From a virus, in IMG/VR virus record IMGVR_UViG_3300043410_000582, positions 1 through 29,495 of that record: DNA of 29,495 nt; one strand, 5' to 3'. The position numbers and the translations under genes are program-made. This document shows, one piece after another, positions 22,129 to 27,765 of the stretch. The notes under the pieces were generated by a model. It was not told the DNA's origin, searched no databases, and saw nothing but the letters and a program-made list of their open reading frames with translations. Numbering within the stretch: position 1 is the first letter of the stretch; each line of letters starts with the position of its first letter.

Positions 22129-22352
22129 CCTTCGTACCACTGCTCTTCTTCCATAGCATAAGCAATCGCTTTGGCAGCCTTGATTCGTTCTTCCATTTCA
22201 GCTCTGCGCTTAGGACTGATGTAGTAAACGCTGATATCAAAGAAGACAAGTGACAGCTGGAAGCCACGTCTGTGTAGCGTAAAGCCTACTGATACTGCTG
22301 TGAAGTACCAGTCAATATCAATATCAATCCTCTTGAATAGTGTCAGGTTCAC
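22125..22352 (-). CDS. Small hypothetical protein with aromatic-rich core
   Basis: This is a 75-residue protein started at GTG with GAGGAG seven bases upstream (inside the preceding gene). It contains alternating hydrophobic strands (FTAVSVGFTLHRRGFQLSLV, then FFDISVYYISP) and a charged C-terminal helix (RRAEMEERIKAAKAIAYAME). The first part could be a small beta sheet rather than a membrane span because Arg residues interrupt it. No family is recognised. Confidence 0.58.
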   Translation of the reverse strand: MNLTLFKRIDIDIDWYFTAVSVGFTLHRRGFQLSLVFFDISVYYISPKRRAEMEERIKAAKAIAYAMEEEQWYEG

Positions 22353-22446
22353 TTGGTAACTCCTCTTCGATTGCTTCTACTACTTCTTCAACAGGGTCTA
22401 CTGGACCTGTCGACGTACTGATTACTCCGTGTGGTACTGGTGTCAT
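22324..22446 (-). CDS. Small acidic peptide
   Basis: This 40-residue frame begins MTPVPHGVISTSTGPVDPV and ends with an acidic stretch (EEVVEAIEEELPSEPD). It starts on an ATGA overlap and carries the GAGGAG ribosome site of the next gene within its codons. Low complexity and strong acidity suggest disorder. It may mainly serve translational coupling. Confidence 0.48.
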   Translation of the reverse strand: MTPVPHGVISTSTGPVDPVEEVVEAIEEELPSEPDTIQED

Positions 22447-22610
22447 TCGTATTTCCTCATATCGTTATATGTTTGTAGGTCGTGCTCTAACCCCAGTAGC
22501 CATCTAGCTTCTGGAATATCTATAATCTTTCTATCTAACATTTCAAATACTCTCTCGTATGGATGAGGAAAGTACTTGATAAGTGTTTCAGTTTGCCTTC
22601 TTGGAAACAT
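22443..22610 (-). CDS. Small hypothetical protein
   Basis: This 55-residue protein starts at the ATG at 22610 (MFPRRQTETLIKYFPHPYER), with AGGAG eight bases upstream and a TAATG overlap with the resolvase-like gene. An extra 15 upstream codons lack a ribosome site. It is basic at the start and helical, with the segment IIDIPEARWLLGLEHDL. No family is recognised. Confidence 0.55.
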   Translation of the reverse strand: MFPRRQTETLIKYFPHPYERVFEMLDRKIIDIPEARWLLGLEHDLQTYNDMRKYE

Positions 22611-22966
22611 TACTGCTTCTCCTTTAGCCATTGAGTTAGATCCTGCACAACCCAAGCCTTCTCTATGCCAGCGTTGCGACGCTTAACTACAACATAATGC
22701 AGTGGCACTTCCCCATTACCACGAGCCTTAGCGTAGTTAAGCGCCTCAACTTCTGCTTGCCTCCAGAACTCCGGCAGGTCTAGTCTTGCCGTGTTCTTGA
22801 GTTCTAGTATGTAGGTCTGTCCCGCGACAACTACAACTAAATCACCTTCGTCATCTTTACCCGCTAAACGTAAGCGCTCAGCTGCTACACCCAGCTTTCG
22901 AAACCATTTCATTACATCGATCTCGAAGGCTGCGCCTTTAGCTTTATTGTACTTCGGACTGCTCAT
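22610..22966 (-). CDS. Holliday-junction-resolvase-like endonuclease
   Basis: This is a 118-residue protein with the PD-(D/E)XK core: KGAAFEIDVMKWFRKLGV (helix with the first acidic residue near 15), then GDLVVVVAGQTYILELKNTA with Asp near 42, Glu near 55 and Lys near 57, then a helix with Gln (EFWRQAEVEAL). Phage enzymes of this type cut four-way DNA junctions made during recombination and replication, helping prepare concatemers for packaging. Length and motif spacing are normal for the family. The upstream small gene overlaps its start by 23 bases. Confidence 0.8.
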   Translation of the reverse strand: MSSPKYNKAKGAAFEIDVMKWFRKLGVAAERLRLAGKDDEGDLVVVVAGQTYILELKNTARLDLPEFWRQAEVEALNYAKARGNGEVPLHYVVVKRRNAGIEKAWVVQDLTQWLKEKQ

Positions 22967-23114
22967 TTTTACCCGTGTCGTAGACAGCGTTACCGTTCTC
23001 GTCGACCTTAATCTTGAATACCTTTAGTTCAATCAAGGCCATAATGAGGTTAGCCATATCAGCCTTGAGTTGTTTGATTTCATTCTTTAGGTATTGAATC
23101 TCAGTGTTAGCCAT
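22944..23114 (-). CDS. Small coiled-coil protein
   Basis: This is a 56-residue protein starting at an ATG that overlaps the DnaB-like stop (TAATG). The first 33 residues form a heptad-type helix (TEIQYLKNEIKQLKADMANL), followed by a short strand-like segment KVFKIKVDENGNAVYD. It probably oligomerises. Its end overlaps the resolvase-like start. No function is known; a helicase- or resolvase-associated accessory role is conceivable from position. Confidence 0.55.
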   Translation of the reverse strand: MANTEIQYLKNEIKQLKADMANLIMALIELKVFKIKVDENGNAVYDTGKNEQSEVQ

Positions 23115-23992
23115 TAGACCGCTATCTCATTTCCGTATTCATCTTCGGGTATGTAGTTGCCAGTGTAACCATATCGAGCATCGTGTTGAAGCATTGCTCC
23201 ATACGAATTCTTATCGGCTATCTGACAAGCACCATAGTTGACTAACAGTATCGCATAGTCCTTGCCATCCGCAGCGTGTGGACCGAAGCGATTCTTTACT
23301 GCTGCAACCTTTAACTCTGCAGTGGTTGGGTTGTACCCAAGTGTAAGTATCAAGGCAGGTAACTGACTGACCTTACCGTGGATAGCACGACGTGCTGGTG
23401 GCTCTGTTGGATTGCCGTACTCTGATTGCTCAGAGACGTGGTGCAGTACCAATACACAAGCCTCAGTCTTACGTGCCATATCGTGAAGCTCCATCATAAT
23501 TGCACGAAGCCCAGCCCATTCGTTGTCTGTCTCAGCAGCTACGTTCATAAGGTTATCTATGACGATCAACTCAGGGGCTTGGCCGTACAACTCTACATAA
23601 GCCTTAATCTCTAACTCAATATCATCGAGTGACGGACTAGAGTCAAAGACCCACTTGATATGTTTTAACTTGTCGATGTACTCATCGTAGTGGTGGCTAT
23701 CAGAAGATAGCCGTTGCTCTACGTTGACTTGATTGTGGCCTGATACGTGCGCTGCTGCTCTCATCATCACCGTTGTTGTATCGGTATCAGCTGAGAAGAA
23801 CAGCGTAGGTACTTTGGCTTTGACTGCGTAAATCAATGCGAACATTGACTTACCAGCGTTAGGTGCAGCAGCGACCATACAGACCTGTCCCCTTCGGAAC
23901 TTAATCTGCTTCTCTGCAAGAGCCGTCCATACGTCAGGAAGAGGTGTTGCTTTGGTGAGGACTGTTCCCCACGCACGCTGTAAATCAAGCAC
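23114..23992 (-). CDS. DnaB-like replicative helicase ATPase (RecA fold)
   Basis: This is a 292-residue protein. The chosen start is GTG at 23992, with GGAG six bases upstream and an 8-base overlap with the WhiB stop; a TTG four codons earlier has no ribosome site. Walker A APNAGKS lies near residues 43-49 and Walker B LIVIDN near 142-147, followed by VLVLHHVSEQ, a DnaB/RecA-type sensor region, and a C-terminal LKVAAVKNRFGP segment. It would unwind DNA at the phage fork. The N-terminal helical domain of host DnaB is missing, as in many actinophage versions. It pairs functionally with the split primase at 21884-20948. Confidence 0.85.
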   Translation of the reverse strand: MLDLQRAWGTVLTKATPLPDVWTALAEKQIKFRRGQVCMVAAAPNAGKSMFALIYAVKAKVPTLFFSADTDTTTVMMRAAAHVSGHNQVNVEQRLSSDSHHYDEYIDKLKHIKWVFDSSPSLDDIELEIKAYVELYGQAPELIVIDNLMNVAAETDNEWAGLRAIMMELHDMARKTEACVLVLHHVSEQSEYGNPTEPPARRAIHGKVSQLPALILTLGYNPTTAELKVAAVKNRFGPHAADGKDYAILLVNYGACQIADKNSYGAMLQHDARYGYTGNYIPEDEYGNEIAV

Positions 23993-24248
23993 AAAACTCT
24001 CCAAACGGAAGCACGATATTCTTTTGACGGCGTATCTCTTTACGTTGGTACTCAGTTAAACCGCCCCAAATACCAAAGCGTTCGTGTCGTACGCCCCAAT
24101 CTGCACACTCTTCTTTGTGGGCACAGCTACCGCAGATAGAAGTAATAAGTTTCTTTTCAGGAAACGAACTACTCTGTTCTACTGGGTAGTACATCTCTGT
24201 GTCTATGCCCCTACAGCTAGGATCCTCGAATTCCCAAGGCCCTCGCAT
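23985..24248 (-). CDS. WhiB-like iron-sulfur transcription regulator
   Basis: This is an 87-residue protein with the four cysteines of the WhiB family: C12 in DPSCRG, C39 and C42 in CGSC and C48 in EECADWG, which hold a 4Fe-4S cluster. They are followed by the GIWGG turn (59-63) and a basic segment YQRKEIRRQ. WhiB proteins are found only in actinobacteria and their phages and act with the housekeeping sigma factor. Phage copies can dampen host genes and block superinfection. No Shine-Dalgarno is visible before the ATG. This gene is the strongest host clue in the window. Confidence 0.93.
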   Translation of the reverse strand: MRGPWEFEDPSCRGIDTEMYYPVEQSSSFPEKKLITSICGSCAHKEECADWGVRHERFGIWGGLTEYQRKEIRRQKNIVLPFGEFCA

Positions 24249-24251
24249 ACA

Positions 24252-24626
24252 TTAACGAACCCAGATAGTCTCGCACTTATCCGCTGCACCCTTTGGTGCT
24301 GCACACATATAGCCCTGCCAAGGTCCACGTGCTGATGTGCCTGTCTTAAACGCCATCACTCCGTGCTTGCAGTTCTTTGTACCAGGTTGTTCGACTGGTG
24401 CTGCAACTGGTGTTGCATTGAAGGCTGCCTGAATGTTCTGTACTGCAGCAGCAGTAGCGTTGCTACCACCAAGGTCAGCAGCTGTTGACTTAATTAACTG
24501 TGCAACCATTGATAGGTCAACAAGACCTGTCTCTAGGTCCTTTACATCAGCAGCGTAAAGGTTGATAAGAGTTCCGTCAGATAACTTGTAGTTAATCTGG
24601 AACTTTGTGTTCTCGTTTGCAGCCAT
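24252..24626 (-). CDS. Replication-operon protein with C-terminal zinc-ribbon-like motif
   Basis: This is a 124-residue protein with GGAGG eight bases before the ATG. The N-terminal half is a small beta-rich domain (TKFQINYKLSDGTLINLYAA), the middle is an Ala- and Pro-rich linker, and the last 40 residues have CKHGVMAFKTG, then GPWQGYMCAAPKGAADKCET, a Cys-His arrangement able to bind zinc. Proteins ending in this CxHG...C...C pattern are common in actinophage replication modules. A single-stranded DNA-binding or nuclease-partner role is plausible given its place between a Cas4-like nuclease and the helicase, but not shown. Confidence 0.65.
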   Translation of the reverse strand: MAANENTKFQINYKLSDGTLINLYAADVKDLETGLVDLSMVAQLIKSTAADLGGSNATAAAVQNIQAAFNATPVAAPVEQPGTKNCKHGVMAFKTGTSARGPWQGYMCAAPKGAADKCETIWVR

Positions 24627-25586
24627 TTATTTTCCTCCGATAGTTTTGATATTTAGTCTTGTAGATTCATTACCAACAACCTTTGGTACGAACCCTAGAA
24701 GTTTCTCAACTTCCTTTGCATCAACTGACTCACGTCCTTTGACTGTTGTCCAACTGATTTCGATACCGCTTTTAGTAGTACCGGTTGCTCCTTCGAGCGA
24801 AGCCTTCAAGGTTTCTCTTTCCTTTTCCAGCTCTTTGATCTTGCTATCTAACTGTAGATAGTGCAGTGCGTGCTTGTCAACTTCTTCGTCCTCAATCACG
24901 ACTTCACTAAGGACGATACGTTCTTTCTTTAGACCACCGCAACCCATCTGCTCTGTTGCATCGTAGTACTGGCAGTAATCTTTACAGAAGCTAGCGTCTT
25001 TCTCTGGCTCTGGAAGTGTTGTAGATGCCTTGACATTTGCAAGCCAAGACAAAGCAGCAAGTGCCATAGTCTCATCGTAAGGTTCTGTATGTACCTTTAT
25101 GTCCTTCTCTGCACCGTCACGTGCTATTGCTACCAAGTTAACTGTCTTGACTTCATAGCCATTCTTAGATAGCAAGTAACCATAGAGCTGTACCTGCCAG
25201 CGCTGTTGGTTTGATGGGAAGTAACCAAGGTTCTTAATCTTGCTTGTCTTCCAGTCAATCACAGCACCAGTGCTTGGTACGAATAAGTCCACGTGTGCTT
25301 TCATATCACCGTAGGCAACCTCAGTTTCCACCAAGTATTCTTTACCTTCAGGATCGAGTGCACCGATAGCATCTTCGATAGCTGCGTGAATAGCAGTACC
25401 CATAATGGCAGCCAACTTAGATTGGTTGTCATTGGTATGTGGCTGTGCGTTTAGTCTGTACCAAACCTTGCGCTTACATCCACCAATCTCTGATGGTCCT
25501 ACCTCAGTCTGTAAACTGCGGTCACGACTAGCATCACGTGCGTGTAGCACGTGCAGCAGTAGTTCCTTTGGATCTTCTATCGCCAC
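24627..25586 (-). CDS. Cas4/RecB-like iron-sulfur exonuclease
   Basis: This is a 319-residue protein started at GTG with GGAGG about ten bases upstream. Nuclease motifs appear in order: GTAIHAAIE (His near 67), HVDLF (Asp near 100), VIDWKTSK (Asp 111 and Lys 113) and QVQLYGYLL (Gln and Tyr near 131-135), the RecB-family arrangement. One cysteine near 37 (GGCKRK) and three near 201, 205 and 216 (FCKDYC and MGC) match the Cas4/AddB 4Fe-4S cluster. It probably resects DNA ends for recombination. The C-terminal 100 residues add a coiled coil (DSKIKELEKERETLKASL). It ends directly before the zinc-ribbon gene. Confidence 0.88.
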   Translation of the reverse strand: MAIEDPKELLLHVLHARDASRDRSLQTEVGPSEIGGCKRKVWYRLNAQPHTNDNQSKLAAIMGTAIHAAIEDAIGALDPEGKEYLVETEVAYGDMKAHVDLFVPSTGAVIDWKTSKIKNLGYFPSNQQRWQVQLYGYLLSKNGYEVKTVNLVAIARDGAEKDIKVHTEPYDETMALAALSWLANVKASTTLPEPEKDASFCKDYCQYYDATEQMGCGGLKKERIVLSEVVIEDEEVDKHALHYLQLDSKIKELEKERETLKASLEGATGTTKSGIEISWTTVKGRESVDAKEVEKLLGFVPKVVGNESTRLNIKTIGGK

Positions 25587-25681
25587 TTGCGGTCATCCCT
25601 CCAGGATAAGAACGTATCGAAAGCGTATGCTCCGACAAATCCCACGATAAAGCTAACCGCAATAATAATCAAGTCTCTCAT
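25577..25681 (-). CDS. Small single-pass membrane peptide
   Basis: This 34-residue peptide reads MRDLIIIAVSFIVGFVGAYA and ends WRDDRKWR. It has GAGGAGG seven bases before the ATG, a very good site, and an ATGA overlap with the metallopeptidase stop. Residues 4-20 are a clear membrane span with a basic cytoplasmic-type end. It overlaps the nuclease start by ten bases. It may anchor something to the membrane, but the function is unknown. Confidence 0.62.
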   Translation of the reverse strand: MRDLIIIAVSFIVGFVGAYAFDTFLSWRDDRKWR

Positions 25682-26010
25682 TTATCTTCCTCCTCTGTAA
25701 CTTTCTTAACTCCGAATACCCATTCTAGTAAAGCTGGGTTGTCTTGTAAAGTATCTACGATGTGGTATCCCACCAAGTCGCAGACTTCTTCCACGTCGAA
25801 CCGCTTGCGATTAGCAAGCAGGGACTCGTGGATAACAGCGTGTGTTATCTCGTGCATCAGCACGTGGATCATCTTGTCTTCGGGTAGGTTGTGACGCATA
25901 GTGATTCGATTATTCTCACTAATAGTCATACCGTAACTATCCTCGTCGTGATGCTTGTAGTCAATCTTGTATCTCTGACCGAAGATTTTTACCGAATAGA
26001 TTCTGGGCAT
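25678..26010 (-). CDS. ImmA/IrrE-type zinc metallopeptidase
   Basis: This is a 110-residue protein with the zincin motif HEITH near residues 53-57 and a downstream helix with acidic residues (RFDVEEVCDLVGYHIVDTL) that would give the third ligand, then NPALLEWVF. Small phage proteins of this kind belong to the ImmA/IrrE-like group, which cleave repressors or act in stress control. No ImmR-type repressor gene is seen in the window. It is the first gene of the replication operon. An extended -10 (TGGTATACT) lies just six bases upstream of the ATG with no ribosome site, suggesting a leaderless mRNA. Confidence 0.8.
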   Translation of the reverse strand: MPRIYSVKIFGQRYKIDYKHHDEDSYGMTISENNRITMRHNLPEDKMIHVLMHEITHAVIHESLLANRKRFDVEEVCDLVGYHIVDTLQDNPALLEWVFGVKKVTEEEDK

Positions 26011-26016
26011 AGGAAA

Positions 26017-26025
26017 AGTATACCA
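26017..26025 (-). promoter_or_regulatory. Extended -10 promoter for the replication operon, probably leaderless
   Basis: On the minus strand the sequence reads TGGTATACT with the last T at 26017, matching an extended -10 element (TGnTATAnT). The metallopeptidase ATG begins at 26010, six bases further on, so transcription would start at or next to the A of the ATG. No Shine-Dalgarno precedes the start. No strong -35 is seen, as expected with an extended -10. Leaderless mRNAs are common in actinobacteria. Confidence 0.65.
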
Positions 26026-26043
26026 GTATCAGCGTGTCGCAAG

Positions 26044-26073
26044 ACACATACCAAGTTGAGGTATGTGTATAAT
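26044..26073 (+). promoter_or_regulatory. 25-bp operator palindrome and consensus -10 of the divergent plus-strand promoter
   Basis: ACACATACC at 26044-26052 and GGTATGTGT at 26060-26068 form a perfect 9-bp inverted repeat with a 7-base spacer. Its last base is the first base of TATAAT at 26068-26073, a perfect -10. A repressor bound here would block this promoter and, being about 20 bases from the minus-strand -10, perhaps also the replication operon. A smaller hairpin GTGTC-GCAA-GACAC (26034-26047) overlaps the left arm. No clear -35 was found. Confidence 0.62.
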
Positions 26074-26103
26074 TGCGAGCGTGAGCGAGCAGAAACAGAC
26101 CGG

Positions 26104-26205
26104 GCGCCCTAGAAGGGCGCAGGCAGTAGGTAACCGTCAGGTTACCGTGTCCCTCCGTCTACCAACCCTGCCAAGAATGAAGCACAGGAACCCTCTACGA
26201 GGGTT
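26104..26205 (+). repeat. Three hairpins in the leader and start of the zinc-ribbon gene
   Basis: GCGCCCT-AGA-AGGGCGC (26104-26120), GGTAACC-GTCA-GGTTACC (26129-26146) and AACCCTC-TAC-GAGGGTT (26189-26205) are perfect 7-bp hairpins downstream of the TATAAT promoter. The first two lie in the leader and the third is inside the first codons of the gene at 26177. There are no U-tracts. The arrangement copies the three-hairpin array at 15970-16017. Confidence 0.55.
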
Positions 26206-26410
26206 GCCACAGGTCACAGGAAGCGATTTGCGGGACTTAGGTCCCATCCACGTCTGTCCGTGTGGCTCTCAGGTCTTCAGCATTATGGCAGCCTTTGATG
26301 ACTATGAGCTAGTTTGGTATTTCTTAGACGGAACCTGTGTCAACTGCGGTAACTTGGTAAAGGTTCCTTGCCCACCGGATCGGGATGAAGCACAGTCTTT
26401 CGGAGATTGA
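26177..26410 (+). CDS. Small zinc-ribbon protein of actinophages
   Basis: This is a 77-residue protein. I place the start at the ATG at 26177 because the family sequence RGLP...DLRDLGP begins just after it; no good ribosome site precedes it, and longer frames run through the leader hairpins. Core motifs: HVCPCGSQVF near residues 26-34, then DDYELVWYFLDG and CVNCGNLVKVPCPPD near 54-68, a two-knuckle zinc ribbon seen often near HNH genes in actinophages. It may bind nucleic acid. It overlaps the next gene by 26 bases. Confidence 0.68.
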   Translation: MKHRNPLRGLPQVTGSDLRDLGPIHVCPCGSQVFSIMAAFDDYELVWYFLDGTCVNCGNLVKVPCPPDRDEAQSFGD

Positions 26411-26738
26411 CGAACCTAATCGGACTGGCATCTGTTCAGTCTGTGGCCCTACCAAAATCAAACTTAGAAACTCCAAAGCAGCCTCCCTCGGTGGACGCTA
26501 CAAGTGCAAGGCTGTCTACAAGAAAGCCATCAACAAGTATGCCTACCCGTACACAGTTCACAAGAAGGACTATTGCGAGCACTGTGACTTCAAGCCAGTA
26601 CACATCAGCCAGCTAGACGTTGACCACATAGACGGTAACCGTTGGAACAACGACCCGTCCAACCTGCAGACTCTCTGTGCTAACTGCCACAGGCTGAAGA
26701 CCCACTTGAATGATGATTCAAACTCTGGTATTTTTTAG
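26385..26738 (+). CDS. HNH endonuclease
   Basis: This is a 117-residue protein with a full HNH domain: CEHC near 64-67, then LDVDHIDGNRWNNDPSNLQT with the metal-binding His near 81 and the Asn of the second motif, then CANCHRLKTHLN near 98-109 with zinc cysteines and the last His. A further CxxC near residues 17-20 adds an N-terminal finger. Such enzymes nick or cut DNA: either a homing endonuclease or a packaging- or recombination-related HNH. It is not adjacent to the terminase, so free-standing homing or replication-linked activity is more likely. It ends at a terminator. Confidence 0.85.
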   Translation: MKHSLSEIDEPNRTGICSVCGPTKIKLRNSKAASLGGRYKCKAVYKKAINKYAYPYTVHKKDYCEHCDFKPVHISQLDVDHIDGNRWNNDPSNLQTLCANCHRLKTHLNDDSNSGIF

Positions 26739-26782
26739 GCACTGAGCAAGGAAACATAAGTACTTGCTTGAGTGCTGGACAC

Positions 26783-26823
26783 AACCTCTACAGTCTTCGC
26801 GGCCTGTAGGGGTTTTGTTCTTT
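26783..26823 (+). terminator. Intrinsic terminator after the HNH gene
   Basis: AACCTCTACAG at 26783-26793 pairs with CTGTAGGGGTT at 26804-26814 (11 bp with one T-G wobble) around a 10-base loop, followed by TTGTTCTTT. An imperfect stem at 26739-26775 (GCACT...AGTGC) precedes it directly after the HNH stop. Together they should stop the plus-strand transcript. Confidence 0.8.
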
Positions 26824-26824
26824 C

Positions 26825-26833
26825 TGCTATAGT
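26825..26833 (+). promoter_or_regulatory. Extended -10 promoter for the candidate small RNA
   Basis: TGCTATAGT matches the extended -10 consensus (TGnTATAnT). It directly follows the HNH terminator. Transcription from it would start near 26840-26841, which is exactly the 5' end of the long helix of the structured element downstream. No clear -35 is present. Confidence 0.5.
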
Positions 26834-26840
26834 TTATTTG

Positions 26841-26904
26841 CAGGTCTGCCGACAATGGTTCCAGGGGAACTTTTCCGTAAGGATAGGTGGACCTGTCTAA
26901 TTTT
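26841..26904 (+). ncRNA. Candidate structured small RNA in the convergent gap
   Basis: A 10-bp helix closes the element: 26841-26850 (CAGGTCTGCC) with 26886-26895 (GGTGGACCTG), including one U-G and one G-U wobble. Inside are two hairpins, GTTCC-AGG-GGAAC at 26858-26870 and TCC-GTAA-GGA at 26874-26883 (GNRA loop), making a three-way junction. A T-rich end (TCTAATTTT) follows. The wobble pairs would be A-C mismatches on the minus strand, so the plus strand is the likely RNA. A TGnTATAGT promoter is placed for a start at the helix base. No coding frame is present, and it matches no RNA class I recognise. Confidence 0.45.
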
Positions 26905-26910
26905 GGGCAT

Positions 26911-26949
26911 AAAAAAAGAGGCCCACCATCCCCGAAGGGACAGTGGGCC
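26911..26949 (-). terminator. Strong intrinsic terminator of the late/lysis operon
   Basis: On the minus strand GGCCCAC (26943-26949) pairs with GTGGGCC (26920-26926), with an inner TCCC-TTCG-GGGA stem capped by a UUCG tetraloop, followed by seven T (26911-26917). It lies 21 bases after the stop of the last lysis gene and is the best terminator in the window. Confidence 0.88.
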
Positions 26950-26969
26950 AGTAGCCTCGCAGTCAATAA

Positions 26970-27113
26970 TTACTTTTTAGGTGTAGCAAATCCAAACACA
27001 CCTGAGAGTACAGCCCAAAGGATTGCACGGTAGTCAAGGTCGAAGTTACTAGATGCCCAAGCAGCAAGGAATGCACCAGCTGCAAGTACTACAGGGTTTT
27101 TCATATTCTTCAT
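26970..27113 (-). CDS. Small membrane protein, second holin candidate
   Basis: This is a 47-residue protein beginning MKNMKNPVVLAAGAFLAAWA and ending with a second hydrophobic segment (AILWAVLSGVFGFATP) and KK. Two short membrane spans with an Asp-containing turn fit a small class II holin or holin partner. Its ATG overlaps the endolysin stop (ATGA), and a terminator follows, so it is the last gene of the lysis cassette. Confidence 0.65.
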   Translation of the reverse strand: MKNMKNPVVLAAGAFLAAWASSNFDLDYRAILWAVLSGVFGFATPKK

Positions 27114-27559
27114 TTTACTTCTTTCTTCTTAGGTAATGGCTTGAGTGCTGCCTTTACTTTGTTTATCTTGAACTCGCCTAACCAAGGGAACCAAGGTGAG
27201 GTGTCGTACCCACACGTCTCCTTGATGGAGATGTGAAGATGATGTTTGTGTTTGTTTGGTCCAGTGTAATCGCGGTTGCCTTTTTCAGGTGACCAGATCT
27301 TTCCGTTGAATATCAAATACTTAACTCTTTTATCTGCCTGTAACTTAATAAAAGCAAAGGCACAGTCGATACCAAATACTGGGTCGTGAGTTACATCTAC
27401 TGCAAAGCCTGAGTTGTGGTCAGAGTTTGGGTTCTGCTTCACGTGAGCCGCTGATGGCAAGAGTCCATCGCTGGCTTTCTTGCGTTTAGGCTTAAGGGCA
27501 GTAGCCTGACGAAGGACAGCAATAGCAGCAGGGCACGCCTTCTTTGCTAATGGAATCAT
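27110..27559 (-). CDS. Endolysin, M15-type zinc peptidase
   Basis: This is a 149-residue protein with the M15/D-Ala-D-Ala peptidase pattern: PNSDHNSGFAVDVTHDP with His near 48 and Asp near 55, and NKHKHHLHIS with the last zinc His near 109. Enzymes of this class cut peptide stems of peptidoglycan. There is no signal peptide, so export would rely on the holin. It lies between a holin-like gene (27556-27756) and a second membrane peptide and overlaps both. A basic C-terminal tail (LPKKKEVK) may bind the cell wall. It is distinct in mechanism from the transglycosylase at 17561, which attacks the glycan strand. Confidence 0.85.
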   Translation of the reverse strand: MIPLAKKACPAAIAVLRQATALKPKRKKASDGLLPSAAHVKQNPNSDHNSGFAVDVTHDPVFGIDCAFAFIKLQADKRVKYLIFNGKIWSPEKGNRDYTGPNKHKHHLHISIKETCGYDTSPWFPWLGEFKINKVKAALKPLPKKKEVK

Positions 27560-27756
27560 TGCTTATCCCTTGTAATAATGTCGTAGATAATTTCAAGTTT
27601 GGTTTCAACTCTAGTAAGTCTGTCATTCATTGAGCTGCCACTATTAGGCTTAAGCTCGCTGAGGTAGTGTTTGATAACCCAACGGATGGAGGCACCTGCT
27701 GCAACAGTGACAGCAAGTACTCCTGATATGGTCGTAGACCAATCTGCGATAGACAA
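27556..27756 (-). CDS. Holin-like membrane protein
   Basis: This is a 66-residue protein started at TTG, with AGGAG six bases upstream overlapping the stop codon of the tail gene. Residues about 7-28 form one membrane span (TTISGVLAVTVAAGASIRWV), followed by a charged, coiled-coil-like cytoplasmic tail (NDRLTRVETKLEIIYDII). One N-terminal span plus a charged tail directly before the endolysin is the layout of many actinophage holins, which form the lesion that releases the endolysin. A bitopic anchor protein is an alternative. Confidence 0.72.
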   Translation of the reverse strand: MSIADWSTTISGVLAVTVAAGASIRWVIKHYLSELKPNSGSSMNDRLTRVETKLEIIYDIITRDKQ

Positions 27757-27765
27757 CGGCAGCTC

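Noticed and set aside
26841-26904. tRNA gene in the convergent gap
   Set aside because: The element lacks an anticodon arm, D-arm and CCA-end arrangement; the three-way junction does not fold as a cloverleaf.
26718-26966. 82-codon minus-strand frame across the terminators
   Set aside because: It runs through two terminators and the structured RNA candidate and has no start signals.
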